Shown piece by piece: positions 21,115-30,399 of a stretch of 48,239 nt of DNA. A program made the translations under genes and the position numbers. The notes under the pieces were generated by a model, which was given only the letters and a program-made list of their open reading frames with translations, was not told the DNA's origin and ran no database searches. Within the stretch, counting starts at the first letter, position 1, and the number at the start of each line of letters is the position of its first letter. Where the stretch lies: NCBI GenBank assembly GCA_910577495.1, contig CAJTML010000004.1:1-48239 (forward strand), in the 5' to 3' direction. The DNA comes from an uncultured Eggerthellaceae bacterium. Lineage in GTDB: Bacteria; Actinomycetota; Coriobacteriia; Coriobacteriales; Eggerthellaceae.

Positions 21115-23391
21115 TTAGGACAAATACAAACGCAGCGTGCGGTGGAGTTCCTTGATGTCAATTGGCTTGGTCATAAAGCCCTTCATGCCCGCATCAAGCG
21201 CATGAATCCTATCATCGCTAAACGCGTTTGCCGTCATAGCTACAATCGGAGGCATGCGGCGCTTGTCTTGCACGGCAATCTCGCAAATGGTGCGCGTGGC
21301 TTCAATGCCGTCCATACGCGGCATCTTCATATCCATAAAGACCAGGTCATAATAGCCATCAGGCGCCTTCGAGACCATGGAGACCGCCTCGGCACCATCG
21401 CACGCTTCCTCCACCTCGGCACCGGTTTGCCCGATGAGTTCGCGCGCAATTTCGCGATTCAGCTCATTGTCTTCTACCAAAAGCACGCGCCCGCTCAGTT
21501 TCTTTTCGGCGGTCTTCTTACGCGGTGTGATTTGAATATCTTGCTCAAGACAGCACGACTTGAGCACATGGCGCAAACGAGACTTGAACAGCGGTTTTGA
21601 GATAAACGCCGTCACGCCAGCTTCGCGCGCTTCGTCTTCCACTTCGGTCCAGTCATAGGCCGTTAGCAAGATGATGGGCATGGCGTCTCCCACCTCTTCG
21701 CGAATGCGACGAATGGTCTCTATGCCATCAACGCCGGGCATCATCCAGTCCACAATGATGGCCTGATAGTCATTTTCGGCAACGTGAGCTTGTACGACAA
21801 GCGCCACCGCTTCAAGTCCTGACGAGGCGCTTGATCCCACCACGCCCACTTCGCTCAAAATTGCCAGCGTATTTTCAAGGACGTCGGTATCGTCATCAAC
21901 AATGAGCACTTCAAGACCCTTGAGTCCCGAAAAGTCCTCATCGGCCTCGCTTCCCTCGGCGGGTTTGAGCGGGAGCGTCATCGTGAAGGTTGAGCCTTTG
22001 CCCTTCGCGCTTTTAACCTCAATCGTGCCGCCCATCATTTCAGCAACGTTTTTGGTGATAGCCATGCCCAAACCAGTACCTTCAATGGAGTAGTCAAAGC
22101 CACCCTCTTCGCGCTCAAAGGGATCGAACACACGCTTGACGAATTCTTCGGTCATGCCAACGCCGTTGTCTTGGATGACGAAGCGGTAATCCCGATATCC
22201 CACGCGGCGCGACGTCTCTTCGCTCAGCGAAAAGCGCACCATGCCACCTTCGGGTGTGTATTTGACCGCATTCCCGAGCAAGTTGAGCAGCGCCTGGTTG
22301 ATGCGCATGGAGTCACCAATAACGGCCTCTTGCTCAATGTTACCAATGACAATATCAAGCGTGAGCTGCTTGGCGCGCGCTTGGGGCTGTACGATGGTGA
22401 CGATCTCGTTGACCATGTCAGGGAAATTGAAGCGCTCCTCGTTAAGCATAATCTTGCCGCGCTCAATTTTGCTCATGTCCAACACGTCGTTGATCAGGCA
22501 CAACAAGTGCTTTGACGACGTGGTAATACGGTTTAAGCACTCTTGCACACGCAGCTTGTCATCAATATGCGAATTCGCGATAGTCGTCAAACCCACAATG
22601 GCGTTCATGGGCGTGCGAATATCGTGACTCATGTTTGAGAGGAACTGTGACTTCGCCGCACTGGCACTTTCAGCCAACGCCAGCGCCTCTTCCACTTTTT
22701 GCTGCATGACTTCTTGCTGCTGAATGCGACGACGCAGCATGAGCAAATAGGCAATGAGCGACACTAACACCACACCAAAGAGCACCGTTGCCAGCGTAAC
22801 GGTCAGCGTGCCGCGGGCGGATCCGTTGGCATAGAGCACCTCAACCGAATCACTTGAGTCTTCCAGAATGGTGATGTCGCTTTGAAGCAAATCTGCAATG
22901 AGCGGGCGAATGTCTTCGTTAACAAAGGCCGCAATTTCAACGTCGGTCACACTTTCGTCTGCAGCAAGAACCAAAAGCTGCTCTTGGAGCGAAACGAGTT
23001 TATGGTATTCCTCTTCCATCTTTACGCCGTCAGAGCCGGTAACCATCTCACTTTCGGCAAGCAAGGTAATATAGCCGCTCAGCTCATCATCAATTTGCGC
23101 ATATGAACGCTCCATGCCATTGATGGCTTCTTCGGTGCGAACATACAGCGGGCGATCAGTGAGGGTCTGCAGCTGGACGAGCAGCGTCTCAACGCGACCC
23201 GCTGCAACGGACACGGGATATGCCCCCGTGCGAATTGAATCAATTTGGTTCGTGAGCGAAATCACATTGTTGGTAATAACGACATACGACGTAATGAGAA
23301 GGGCAACGACTATACCGGCAATGACAGCCGCCAATTTAGACGTTGCCTTAAATTGCTTTTTTAAGTCTTCGGTTGAATTCGACTCCGCCAT
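21115..23391 (-). CDS. Hybrid sensor histidine kinase with two receiver domains
   Basis: 758 residues. Membrane helices at about 19-40 and 196-219 flank a largely helical extracytoplasmic sensor of about 155 residues. HisKA has the phospho-acceptor His256 in SNMSHDIRTPMNAI. The ATPase domain has the N box near 364-378, DNGVGM (408-413) and GTGLGMAITK (438-447). Two receivers follow, with phospho-acceptor Asp in VDWMMPG (548) and FMDMKMP (687). There is no Hpt domain and no output regulator nearby, so the phosphorelay partner is elsewhere or the second receiver acts directly. The start MAESNSTE has GAGGAG and a 14-bp hairpin just upstream. Confidence 0.92.
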   Translation of the reverse strand: MAESNSTEDLKKQFKATSKLAAVIAGIVVALLITSYVVITNNVISLTNQIDSIRTGAYPVSVAAGRVETLLVQLQTLTDRPLYVRTEEAINGMERSYAQIDDELSGYITLLAESEMVTGSDGVKMEEEYHKLVSLQEQLLVLAADESVTDVEIAAFVNEDIRPLIADLLQSDITILEDSSDSVEVLYANGSARGTLTVTLATVLFGVVLVSLIAYLLMLRRRIQQQEVMQQKVEEALALAESASAAKSQFLSNMSHDIRTPMNAIVGLTTIANSHIDDKLRVQECLNRITTSSKHLLCLINDVLDMSKIERGKIMLNEERFNFPDMVNEIVTIVQPQARAKQLTLDIVIGNIEQEAVIGDSMRINQALLNLLGNAVKYTPEGGMVRFSLSEETSRRVGYRDYRFVIQDNGVGMTEEFVKRVFDPFEREEGGFDYSIEGTGLGMAITKNVAEMMGGTIEVKSAKGKGSTFTMTLPLKPAEGSEADEDFSGLKGLEVLIVDDDTDVLENTLAILSEVGVVGSSASSGLEAVALVVQAHVAENDYQAIIVDWMMPGVDGIETIRRIREEVGDAMPIILLTAYDWTEVEDEAREAGVTAFISKPLFKSRLRHVLKSCCLEQDIQITPRKKTAEKKLSGRVLLVEDNELNREIARELIGQTGAEVEEACDGAEAVSMVSKAPDGYYDLVFMDMKMPRMDGIEATRTICEIAVQDKRRMPPIVAMTANAFSDDRIHALDAGMKGFMTKPIDIKELHRTLRLYLS

Positions 23392-23412
23392 TGCACTTCT
23401 CCTCAAACGCAA

Positions 23413-23447
23413 TAAAGGTCTTTGTACACTCGTTACAAAGACCTTTA
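23413..23447 (-). promoter_or_regulatory. Perfect 14-bp hairpin in the histidine kinase leader
   Basis: Arms at 23413-23426 and 23434-23447 pair perfectly around a 7-base loop, about 20 bases before the start codon and just ahead of GAGGAG. No T tract follows, so it does not look like a simple terminator; an operator or an mRNA-stability/attenuation element is possible. Confidence 0.6.
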
Positions 23448-23549
23448 CATTATCGTCCATTAAACGCTTTGGCGAAGTCCTGTTTCCTATCGGTCAACCA
23501 AATGATGACTTGACTGGAAATAAATCGCGCCCTTATGGAAGCGTGTGCA

Positions 23550-24872
23550 CTATTGCACGGGAGCGTTCTGCGTGTTTGCGGGCGCTTGCTCACCGTTGAG
23601 TTGCTCGCCCTGCAGCTGCTCACCGTTTTGCTGCTCACCTTGCAGCTGCTCGCCGTTAGCCGCCTCATCACCCTGCGGCTCTGCGGTCATCTCTTCGGCA
23701 CCCTCAACGCCTTCGCCACCTTCGACAGATTCATCCATCGGTGCCTCAACGCTTGCTGAGCCCTCATCAACACCAGCGTTCTCAAGGACTGCCTCGTTCT
23801 GGTATTGCGTCATGTCTACCGCGTAGGGCAAACCTTCGGGCATCGGGTTGATGTCAAGGGTTGCTGCCTCGGTATACTCGGCAAACCAATCACTAAAGGT
23901 GGTTGATGCCATCGCAGAAGCCTGTGAGCGGAAGAGCTCTACAAACTCAGACGGAACCTGATCAAGTGAGGTAAAGCCACCCTCAGGCACCGAAAGCACC
24001 TCGGTACACTTAATGATGCGAATACCATCTTCGTCAATAACCAGATCACTTACCTGATCCTGCTCAAGACCTTCAAGAGCCGCATAGTAGCTTGTCGGCA
24101 GTGCGGCCAGGGTATCCCAGCCCATATCACCGCCATTTGCCTTGCTTGCCTCGTCAAGCGAGTACTCGGTCACTGCATCTTCAAAGGACAGATCGCCCGA
24201 GTTGATACGATCAAGCACCTCACGCGCGGTTTGCTCGTCGTCTACACCAAACAGAATCTGGCTTGATTTCTTAGAGCCTTCCAGCTGTGCGACGCTCTCC
24301 TGGATCAGCGCCAACACCTGATCATCAGTGACTTCTTCAGTGGTCTCAGCAGCAATAGCCTCGCTCAGTTTTTGCTCAAGAAGCTTCGGCTCAATAACCG
24401 TGTCGCGATACTCTTCTTCAGTCAGACCAGAAGCTTCAAGTGCCTGCTGCCATTGTTCGTCACTTTCGAACTGGCCTTTAACATCACCAAGCTGCTCGTC
24501 AATTTCGCTCTGCTCTACGCTGACACCCTTTTCTTCAGCAGCTGAGCGAATCATGAGGTCACGTGCATAGTATTGAATGACATCATCGCGAACGGTTTCA
24601 GGCGTATAGCCATTCGTTGCCATCCACTCACCCCACGCGGCATCTTCGCTCAGATTCGTGGTGTCGCGAAAATTCTGGATGTATTCGGTGACGATCTTCT
24701 CACCAATGTCGGTGGTCTTGTCGCCAATGGTCAGCGTTGCGGCAACGCCCTGCGACGTATCCGAAATGCCATTATTGTCAGAGTTATTGCCAGCGCATCC
24801 CGCCAGCGAAGCTCCGAGGGCAACCGCCAGCGTCAACGCGCCAGCAAGTTTAATGTGATGGAAGCGTTTCAT
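23550..24872 (-). CDS. Peptidyl-prolyl isomerase lipoprotein (PrsA/SurA type)
   Basis: Extracellular folding factor for secreted proteins. The N-terminus is a lipoprotein signal with a lipobox (LAGC, Cys about 27). A SurA_N-like helical region follows (DLMIRSAAEEKGVSVEQSEIDEQL, then GLTEEEYRDTVI). Next comes a parvulin (PpiC rotamase) domain (SSQILFGVDDEQTAREVLDRI...DLSFEDAVTEYSLDEASKANGGDMGW). The C-terminus is acidic and ends in five imperfect pentapeptides [N/Q]GEQ[L/Q/A]. 440 residues. GAAAGG precedes the ATG. It is upstream of the sensor kinase on the same strand, separated by 158 bases. Confidence 0.9.
   Translation of the reverse strand: MKRFHHIKLAGALTLAVALGASLAGCAGNNSDNNGISDTSQGVAATLTIGDKTTDIGEKIVTEYIQNFRDTTNLSEDAAWGEWMATNGYTPETVRDDVIQYYARDLMIRSAAEEKGVSVEQSEIDEQLGDVKGQFESDEQWQQALEASGLTEEEYRDTVIEPKLLEQKLSEAIAAETTEEVTDDQVLALIQESVAQLEGSKKSSQILFGVDDEQTAREVLDRINSGDLSFEDAVTEYSLDEASKANGGDMGWDTLAALPTSYYAALEGLEQDQVSDLVIDEDGIRIIKCTEVLSVPEGGFTSLDQVPSEFVELFRSQASAMASTTFSDWFAEYTEAATLDINPMPEGLPYAVDMTQYQNEAVLENAGVDEGSASVEAPMDESVEGGEGVEGAEEMTAEPQGDEAANGEQLQGEQQNGEQLQGEQLNGEQAPANTQNAPVQ
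23588..23662. repeat. Five tandem 15-bp repeats in the PpiC gene
   Basis: Units start at 23588, 23603, 23618, 23633 and 23648. Each begins GCTC(A/G)CC on the plus strand and encodes a [N/Q]GEQx pentapeptide. Frame-neutral units suggest copy-number variation. Confidence 0.8.
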
Positions 24873-25124
24873 GTAACACCTTTCATATCATGGATGCCTT
24901 ATGTTGTATAAGGTAGGTTCCGCGAGGTAAGCGTCTGTTACGTTGCCCGAAGTATCCGCTTGTCTCCCCCCTGCGGTTTATCGCATAAATTGTGCGCGTA
25001 GAGGTAAAACCTTGGCAAGGCTTACTCATAAAACGCCACAAAATATCAATATCTTACATAATTTGAAACAGATGATTTAACTCGTATTTTGCACTTCCCT
25101 GTCCCATTATGCAGACAGGCAACC

Positions 25125-27168
25125 CTACGAGCGTCTACTGCTTCCATAAGCCGCATGTTTTCGGTTTCCAAACGCGCTTCCTTTACGCGCCGTCTTCTTG
25201 AGGTCTTTTAAGACGTCCTCTTCCGACGACCCTTCAACCGATGCGCGCAAACTGACCACTTGATCGCGCAGGCGTGCCGCCTCTTCAAAGTCCATGCTTT
25301 GTGAGGCAGAAGCCATCTCATCTTCCATGGATGAAATAATGCGAAGCACCTCTTCACGCGATAGTTCCGCCAGCTCTTTATTAACCTGCTCAGCGGTTGT
25401 GTTGCCCATCTCATCGGTGACGTAACTCATGATGTCATTGATGGCTTTGCGAATGGTTTGCGGCTCAATACCGTGCTCTTCGTTATAAGCCATCTGGATC
25501 TCACGGCGACGCTTTGTCTCTTCAATAGCGCGCTTCATGGAGTCAGTCACTTTGTCTGCATACATGATGACCTGGCCAGAAACGTTACGCGCCGCACGAC
25601 CAATCGTCTGAATGAGTGAGCGATGGTTGCGCAAAAAGCCCTCTTTGTCGGCGTCCAAGATGGCCACCAATGACACCTCGGGCAAGTCCAAACCCTCACG
25701 CAACAAGTTAATGCCCACCAGCACATCAAATTCGCCTTTGCGCAGATCGCGTAAGATATCCACACGATCAAGCGTGGCAATATCTGAGTGCATATAGCGC
25801 GCCTTCACGCCCTGATCAAGCAAGTGGTCGGTCAAGTCTTCTGCCATCTTTTTCGTCAACGTGGTGATAAGCACGCGCTCGTTTTTCGCCACCCTATCTT
25901 TTGCCTCATCAATGATGTCATCAATCTGGCTGGCGCTGGGGCGCACCACAATTTCTGGATCCAAAAGACCTGTCGGGCGAATAATCTGCTCAACCTGCTT
26001 TTGGCTGACTTTCTCTTCGTAGTCTCCAGGCGTCGCTGATACATAGACAAACTGCGGAATACGATCTTCAAATTCGTCAAAACGAAGCGGACGATTATCC
26101 AAGCAACTGGGCAGACGAAAACCATGCTCAGCCAGCGTAATCTTGCGCGAGCGGTCACCTTCATGCATACCGCGAATTTGCGGCACCGTTACATGGCTCT
26201 CATCAATGATGCACAAAAAGTCTTTCGGGAAATAATCAATGAGCGTATAGGGCGGCTCACCCGGCGCGCGGCCATCCAAATGGCGCGAATAATTCTCAAT
26301 ACCCGAGCAAAAGCCCATGGTCTCAAGCATCTCTAGATCATACGCCACACGCATTTCCAGACGCTGCGCTTCAAGCAACTTCCCCTCTTCCTTGAACTGC
26401 TCAAGACGCTGGCGAAGCTCTTCTCTAATGGTCATAAGCGCGTGATCCATCTTGGGACGTGCGGTGACATAGTGCGAAGCCGGCCAGATAGGAAGCGCTT
26501 CATAATCATTCAAAACTTCACCGGTGACCTGGTCAATCTCGGCGATGCGCTCAATCTCATCTCCCCAGAATTCAATGCGAATAGGGTGATCAGCATAGGG
26601 CGGAAACACATCAAGCGCATCCCCGCGAACGCGAAACGTGCCGCGTTTGAGCTCATAATCATTGCGGTCGTACTGGATATCAATCAAGTCATAAATCACC
26701 TGATCCCTATCCATCTCCTTTTGCTTGTCTACAAATACCGCCATGCCCGCATAATCCATCGGGCTGCCGATACCATAAATGCATGACACCGACGCCACCA
26801 CAATGCAGTCTCTGCGCGACAGCAACGCACTGGTTGCCGCATGGCGCAACTTTTCAACCTCTTCATTAATAGAGCTCTGCCGCCAACTGCGCAGCAAGGG
26901 TCTTATTCGGCGCCATCACCAGGGTGGTCTTTTGCACTGCCTCAATGGTTTTAGCCATGGTAAAGGTCTTGCCCGAACCGGTAACGCCTAACAGTGTTTG
27001 ATAGCGAAGCCCCTCTTCAATACCTTCTGCCAGCTGCTCAATTGCCTGCGGCTGATCCCCTGAAGGCTCAAAAGGCGACACCACCTTAAAGGGCGTAGAA
27101 GCAAGCCTTACCTCGGGCAACTTGCCTTCCATTTCAATGCCTTCAATATTTGAAAGATGCGAGGACAC
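25125..27168 (-). pseudogene. uvrB: Excinuclease ABC subunit B, broken by internal deletion
   Basis: DNA damage-recognition helicase of nucleotide excision repair. The 5' part (GTG at 27166-27168, GGAAGGAG before it) encodes VTGSGKTFTMAKTI and APNKTLAAQLAAELY, then hits TAA. In another frame the rest resumes at SINEEVEKLRHAATSAL and continues to the C-terminal UvrC-binding helix-loop-helix (SMEDEMASASQSMDFEEAARLRDQV). Compared with the family, the missing stretch should encode about 36 residues, including the YYDYYQPEAYVP beta-hairpin that grips DNA. The junction reads GAGCTCTATTAATGAA, where AGCTCTAT could belong to either side. This implies a deletion of about 110 bp between 8-base repeats, with a frameshift. 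As written the protein cannot work. Confidence 0.9.
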
Positions 27169-27203
27169 TCATGCTCCTTCCGAAAACTGCAATGTGGATA
27201 CGT

Positions 27204-27232
27204 AGTGTAGCACGATTCTTCGACAGTATGAA
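27204..27232 (-). promoter_or_regulatory. uvrB promoter
   Basis: Minus-strand -35 TTCATA (27227-27232), 17-base spacer, -10 TACACT (27204-27209). The -35 overlaps the LexA box by 3 bases. Confidence 0.5.
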
Positions 27233-27241
27233 CATTTGTTC
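27230..27241. promoter_or_regulatory. LexA (SOS) box upstream of uvrB
   Basis: GAACATTTGTTC is an exact match to the Gram-positive/actinobacterial LexA core GAAC-N4-GTTC. It lies about 60 bases before the uvrB start and touches the -35, the expected place for repression. uvrB is a classic SOS gene. Confidence 0.8.
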
Positions 27242-27437
27242 GCGTATTTTACGCACCATCGATGCCAAGCTGTTAACGGGCTGCTATGAGGCCACAATTT
27301 CGAAGTGCTAAACTCATCATAACGCATGCGATTCAGGCGGCGCCTCAGTCACAACGACACCCAGTCACAACGACCTGCCCGCCTTGCAAGCTGCATCACC
27401 TATCACGTGAGAAACCACGGTAAGAAAAGAGTTAGTT

Positions 27438-28511
27438 GTGAGAGCCATTCAACAAAATGCACTCGGTATTGGGATCTGTGCACTGATTGCGCTGCCCTGC
27501 TGGTTTTTGGGCGAAGCAATCCCGGTTGTCGGAGGCCCGGTGTTCGCCATCTTACTTGGCATGATCATTGCCCTGTTCTGGAAGCAACCGTCGCGCGGAT
27601 CGGTGCAAACTGGCATCGGTTTTACCGCGAAAAAGATCCTACAATACGCGGTTATCTTACTTGGTTTTGGTCTGAATCTAGCACAGATTGCACGCGTGGG
27701 CGCTGAGTCACTGCCGATCATTTTGTCCACCATCTCCACCGCGCTCATTGTGGCCTATGTCATGCACAAACTTTTACACATGGACTCAGCAATCTCAACA
27801 CTCATTGGAGTGGGCTCGTCCATCTGCGGTGGTTCAGCAATTGCGGCAACCGCCCCGGTCATTCGCGCAAAAGACGAAGATATCGCCCAGTCAATCTCGG
27901 TCATCTTCTTGTTCAACGTGCTGGCCGCACTCATTTTTCCGACCTTAGGCAACCTCCTTGGCATGACCAACGAAGGGTTTGGCCTGTTCGCCGGCACCGC
28001 GGTGAACGATACCTCATCGGTTACTGCAGCCGCTTCGGCCTGGGACGGCATGCATCCGGGTTCAAACGCGCTGGATGATGCAACGATTGTCAAGCTCACG
28101 CGAACCCTAGCCATCATCCCCATCACGCTGGTCTTAAGCATGCTCGTGGCACGTCGCGATAACGCGAAGTTCGCCGCTGAGGCCGCCAAAGACCACACGG
28201 TGGCTCAGCACGAAAACGCGCTTGAAGGATTTAGCCTCAAGCGCGCATTTCCGACCTTTATTCTGTTCTTCATTTTGGCGTCGGTGATTACCACCTTTGC
28301 CGTTGCGTTTGGCACTGACGTGTCGTTTTTCGCTCCCTTTAAGACGCTGTCGAAATTCTTCATTGTCATGGCAATGGCTGCCATCGGACTGAATACCGAC
28401 ATTGTCAAGCTGGTCAAATCAGGTGGCAAACCAATTCTTATGGGCTTTTGCTGCTGGGTTGCCATCACGCTGGTCAGCTTAGGGATGCAAGCGCTTTTGG
28501 GGCTGTGGTAA
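27438..28511 (+). CDS. YeiH/UPF0324 family putative sulfate exporter
   Basis: 357-residue integral membrane protein with about ten helices. Family features include LLGFGLNLAQI, GVGSSICGGSAIAATAPVI (conserved glycine-rich re-entrant segment), FAGTAVNDTSSVTAAAS and the late AMAAIGLNTDIVKL. The start is GTG with a weak purine-rich site. It is convergent with coaE, with only 4 bases between the stops and no room for a terminator. The sulfate/sulfonate substrate is by family annotation only. Confidence 0.85.
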   Translation: MRAIQQNALGIGICALIALPCWFLGEAIPVVGGPVFAILLGMIIALFWKQPSRGSVQTGIGFTAKKILQYAVILLGFGLNLAQIARVGAESLPIILSTISTALIVAYVMHKLLHMDSAISTLIGVGSSICGGSAIAATAPVIRAKDEDIAQSISVIFLFNVLAALIFPTLGNLLGMTNEGFGLFAGTAVNDTSSVTAAASAWDGMHPGSNALDDATIVKLTRTLAIIPITLVLSMLVARRDNAKFAAEAAKDHTVAQHENALEGFSLKRAFPTFILFFILASVITTFAVAFGTDVSFFAPFKTLSKFFIVMAMAAIGLNTDIVKLVKSGGKPILMGFCCWVAITLVSLGMQALLGLW

Positions 28512-28515
28512 GCGC

Positions 28516-29115
28516 CTACCAGGTCTTTTTGTAGTCGTTCCACCACACCAGCACTTCGTTGCGCAGCTCTTCAGGGGTGCCATCGTTATTGAAGACCACA
28601 TCTGATGCCTCAATACGATCCGCATCGGTGATCTGCTGTGCAATGCGGCGACGCACGTCGCCCTCATCCCAACCAGCAGAGACCGCACGTTCAATGCGCA
28701 TATCAAGCGGCGCCAACACCGCAATAACCACGTCTGCGTCATAGGCAAGCGAGCTCTGGCGGTTCTTAAAGACCGAATACTCAACCACAACCGCGTCATT
28801 TCCTTCGCGCTCAAGCTCATCAACCTGATCCGTGAATGCCTCTTCAATACGCGGCAGCGTGATGCGATTAAGCTTGCGGGTTTCAGACGGGTTCACAAAC
28901 GCCTTCGACGCCAACTTGGAGCGTACAATTTGGCCATCTTCGTCCAAGATGTCTTCGCCAAAGGCCTCCACCAGCTCGGTTTTAACCGTATCCCACGTCA
29001 GGACATCATGTCCGACTTTGTCCAGGTCAATATACGGAACGCCTTGGTCTACTAAAGCCTTGCGCGCGGTGGATTTGCCCGCACCCATTCCCCCGATGAT
29101 AAAGAGCTTTTTCAT
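28516..29115 (-). CDS. coaE: Dephospho-CoA kinase
   Basis: Last step of coenzyme A synthesis. 199 residues with P-loop GGMGAGKSTARK (about 8-19), the substrate motif DLDKVGHDVL, ADVVIAVLAP and RIAQQ in the lid. The ATG overlaps the mnmA stop by 4 bases (ATGA), so translation is coupled. The Trp-rich C-terminus (LVWWNDYKKTW) replaces the usual helix. Confidence 0.9.
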   Translation of the reverse strand: MKKLFIIGGMGAGKSTARKALVDQGVPYIDLDKVGHDVLTWDTVKTELVEAFGEDILDEDGQIVRSKLASKAFVNPSETRKLNRITLPRIEEAFTDQVDELEREGNDAVVVEYSVFKNRQSSLAYDADVVIAVLAPLDMRIERAVSAGWDEGDVRRRIAQQITDADRIEASDVVFNNDGTPEELRNEVLVWWNDYKKTW

Positions 29116-30182
29116 ACCAGTTCAACCTCCAAAATCATACCAGCACCAAGCACCGTATCCCCGCTATAGAGCACGGCGAATTGTCCAGACGACGTAGCTG
29201 CTTCAGGGTGAGCCAGCACAATGCGCGCACCTTCGCCTGCAGCATCAGGCTCTATAATACACGGTACAAGTTGACTTCGATACCGCAGTTTTACTTGAGC
29301 TTCACACGGCGCATCCAGTCGGTCAACAAGCTGGTAGTTCATCTGTCCGCACACCACCGCACGCACGCGCGCCTGCTCTTCAAACCCCACCACAAGCTCC
29401 GCCGTATCCATGCGCTTTCCTACCACGTAATACGGTCGCGGCGCTGCCACACCAATTCCTTTGCGCTGCCCAACCGTAAAACGCTCAAGCCCATCGTGGC
29501 GACCAACCACCTCACCCTCAACCGTGACAATATTGCCCGGCTCAAACGAGACCGCACGCTCCGCCAAAAAGCTGCGATAGTCCCCGTCAATAAAGCAGAT
29601 ATCCTGACTTTCTTTCTTATGCGCCACCGGCAACGCCAAATCTTCTGCAATCAGGCGCACGTCGGTCTTCGTCATGCCGCCCAAAGGAAGCACCAGCCGT
29701 GCCAACTGATCTTGGCGAAGCATCGCCAGCATATAGCTCTGGTCTTTTTTCGGATCAAGGGCGGTTTTAATGGCGAAGCGACCCGTGTCAGTCATCTGCA
29801 CCACGCGCGCATAATGCCCGGTAGCCACAAAGTCGCAGCCCAGCTCATCGGCTGCTGCTATGAGCGAAGGGATTTTGCACGTTGCGTTACAGCCCACGCA
29901 CGGGCTTGGCGTGAGCCCTTGGGCATACTCATCCACAAACTTCGACACCACGCACTGCTCAAACTCATCGGTACAGACCGCCACCCGATGTTCAATGCCC
30001 AGCCGCGCGCATACCGCCGCCGCATCCGCCTCGGCCTGCTCTGACGCCTCGCCTTCGCGAAAGCGGCACGTCACACCAATGACCTCATAGCCGCCACGCA
30101 TCAGAATATCGGCTGACACCGCACTATCCACGCCGCCACTCATACCAAGCACCACGCGCTTGGTTGCTGATTTTTTCGCCAT
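29112..30182 (-). CDS. mnmA: tRNA-specific 2-thiouridylase
   Basis: Adds sulfur to U34 of Lys, Glu and Gln tRNAs. The PP-loop is GMSGGVDSAVSA. The catalytic Cys pair lies in SPCVGCNATCK (about residue 97) and ESQDICFI. The tRNA-binding motif SYMLAMLRQDQL and the beta-barrel C-terminus FAVLYSGDTVLGAGMI are present. 356 residues from the ATG at 30182 (MAKKSATKR), preceded by GCAGGATG; an ATG 12 bases upstream is also possible. It is the first gene of the mnmA-coaE pair. Confidence 0.93.
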   Translation of the reverse strand: MAKKSATKRVVLGMSGGVDSAVSADILMRGGYEVIGVTCRFREGEASEQAEADAAAVCARLGIEHRVAVCTDEFEQCVVSKFVDEYAQGLTPSPCVGCNATCKIPSLIAAADELGCDFVATGHYARVVQMTDTGRFAIKTALDPKKDQSYMLAMLRQDQLARLVLPLGGMTKTDVRLIAEDLALPVAHKKESQDICFIDGDYRSFLAERAVSFEPGNIVTVEGEVVGRHDGLERFTVGQRKGIGVAAPRPYYVVGKRMDTAELVVGFEEQARVRAVVCGQMNYQLVDRLDAPCEAQVKLRYRSQLVPCIIEPDAAGEGARIVLAHPEAATSSGQFAVLYSGDTVLGAGMILEVELV

Positions 30183-30210
30183 GTTTATCTTCATCCTGCC
30201 TTATATCAGT

Positions 30211-30236
30211 GCATCGCACGCGTTCATATGCGATGC
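30211..30236. promoter_or_regulatory. 8-bp hairpin between mnmA and the acyltransferase
   Basis: GCATCGCA (30211-30218) and TGCGATGC (30229-30236) pair perfectly around a 10-base loop, 29 bases upstream of mnmA within the divergent control region. It could be an operator or part of the mnmA leader. The rest of the gap holds a TATACT-like -10 for the acyltransferase. Confidence 0.4.
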
Positions 30237-30399
30237 AAAAGCAACTTAAAAAGTAACTTATTGTGTACGAACCGCGTCACTCAACGCATTGTTTGTCAAC
30301 TTCGCTGTTATACTAGCAATACTGCGCTCTTTCAGCGCAAGTTTGATCCACTTGTTTACATAAATTAGGTCAGCATCGCAGATAGGGGGAACGTCAACA

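Noticed and set aside
27326..27706. Plus-strand frame overlapping the YeiH gene start
   Set aside because: It is out of frame with a well-supported membrane protein and lacks a ribosome site.
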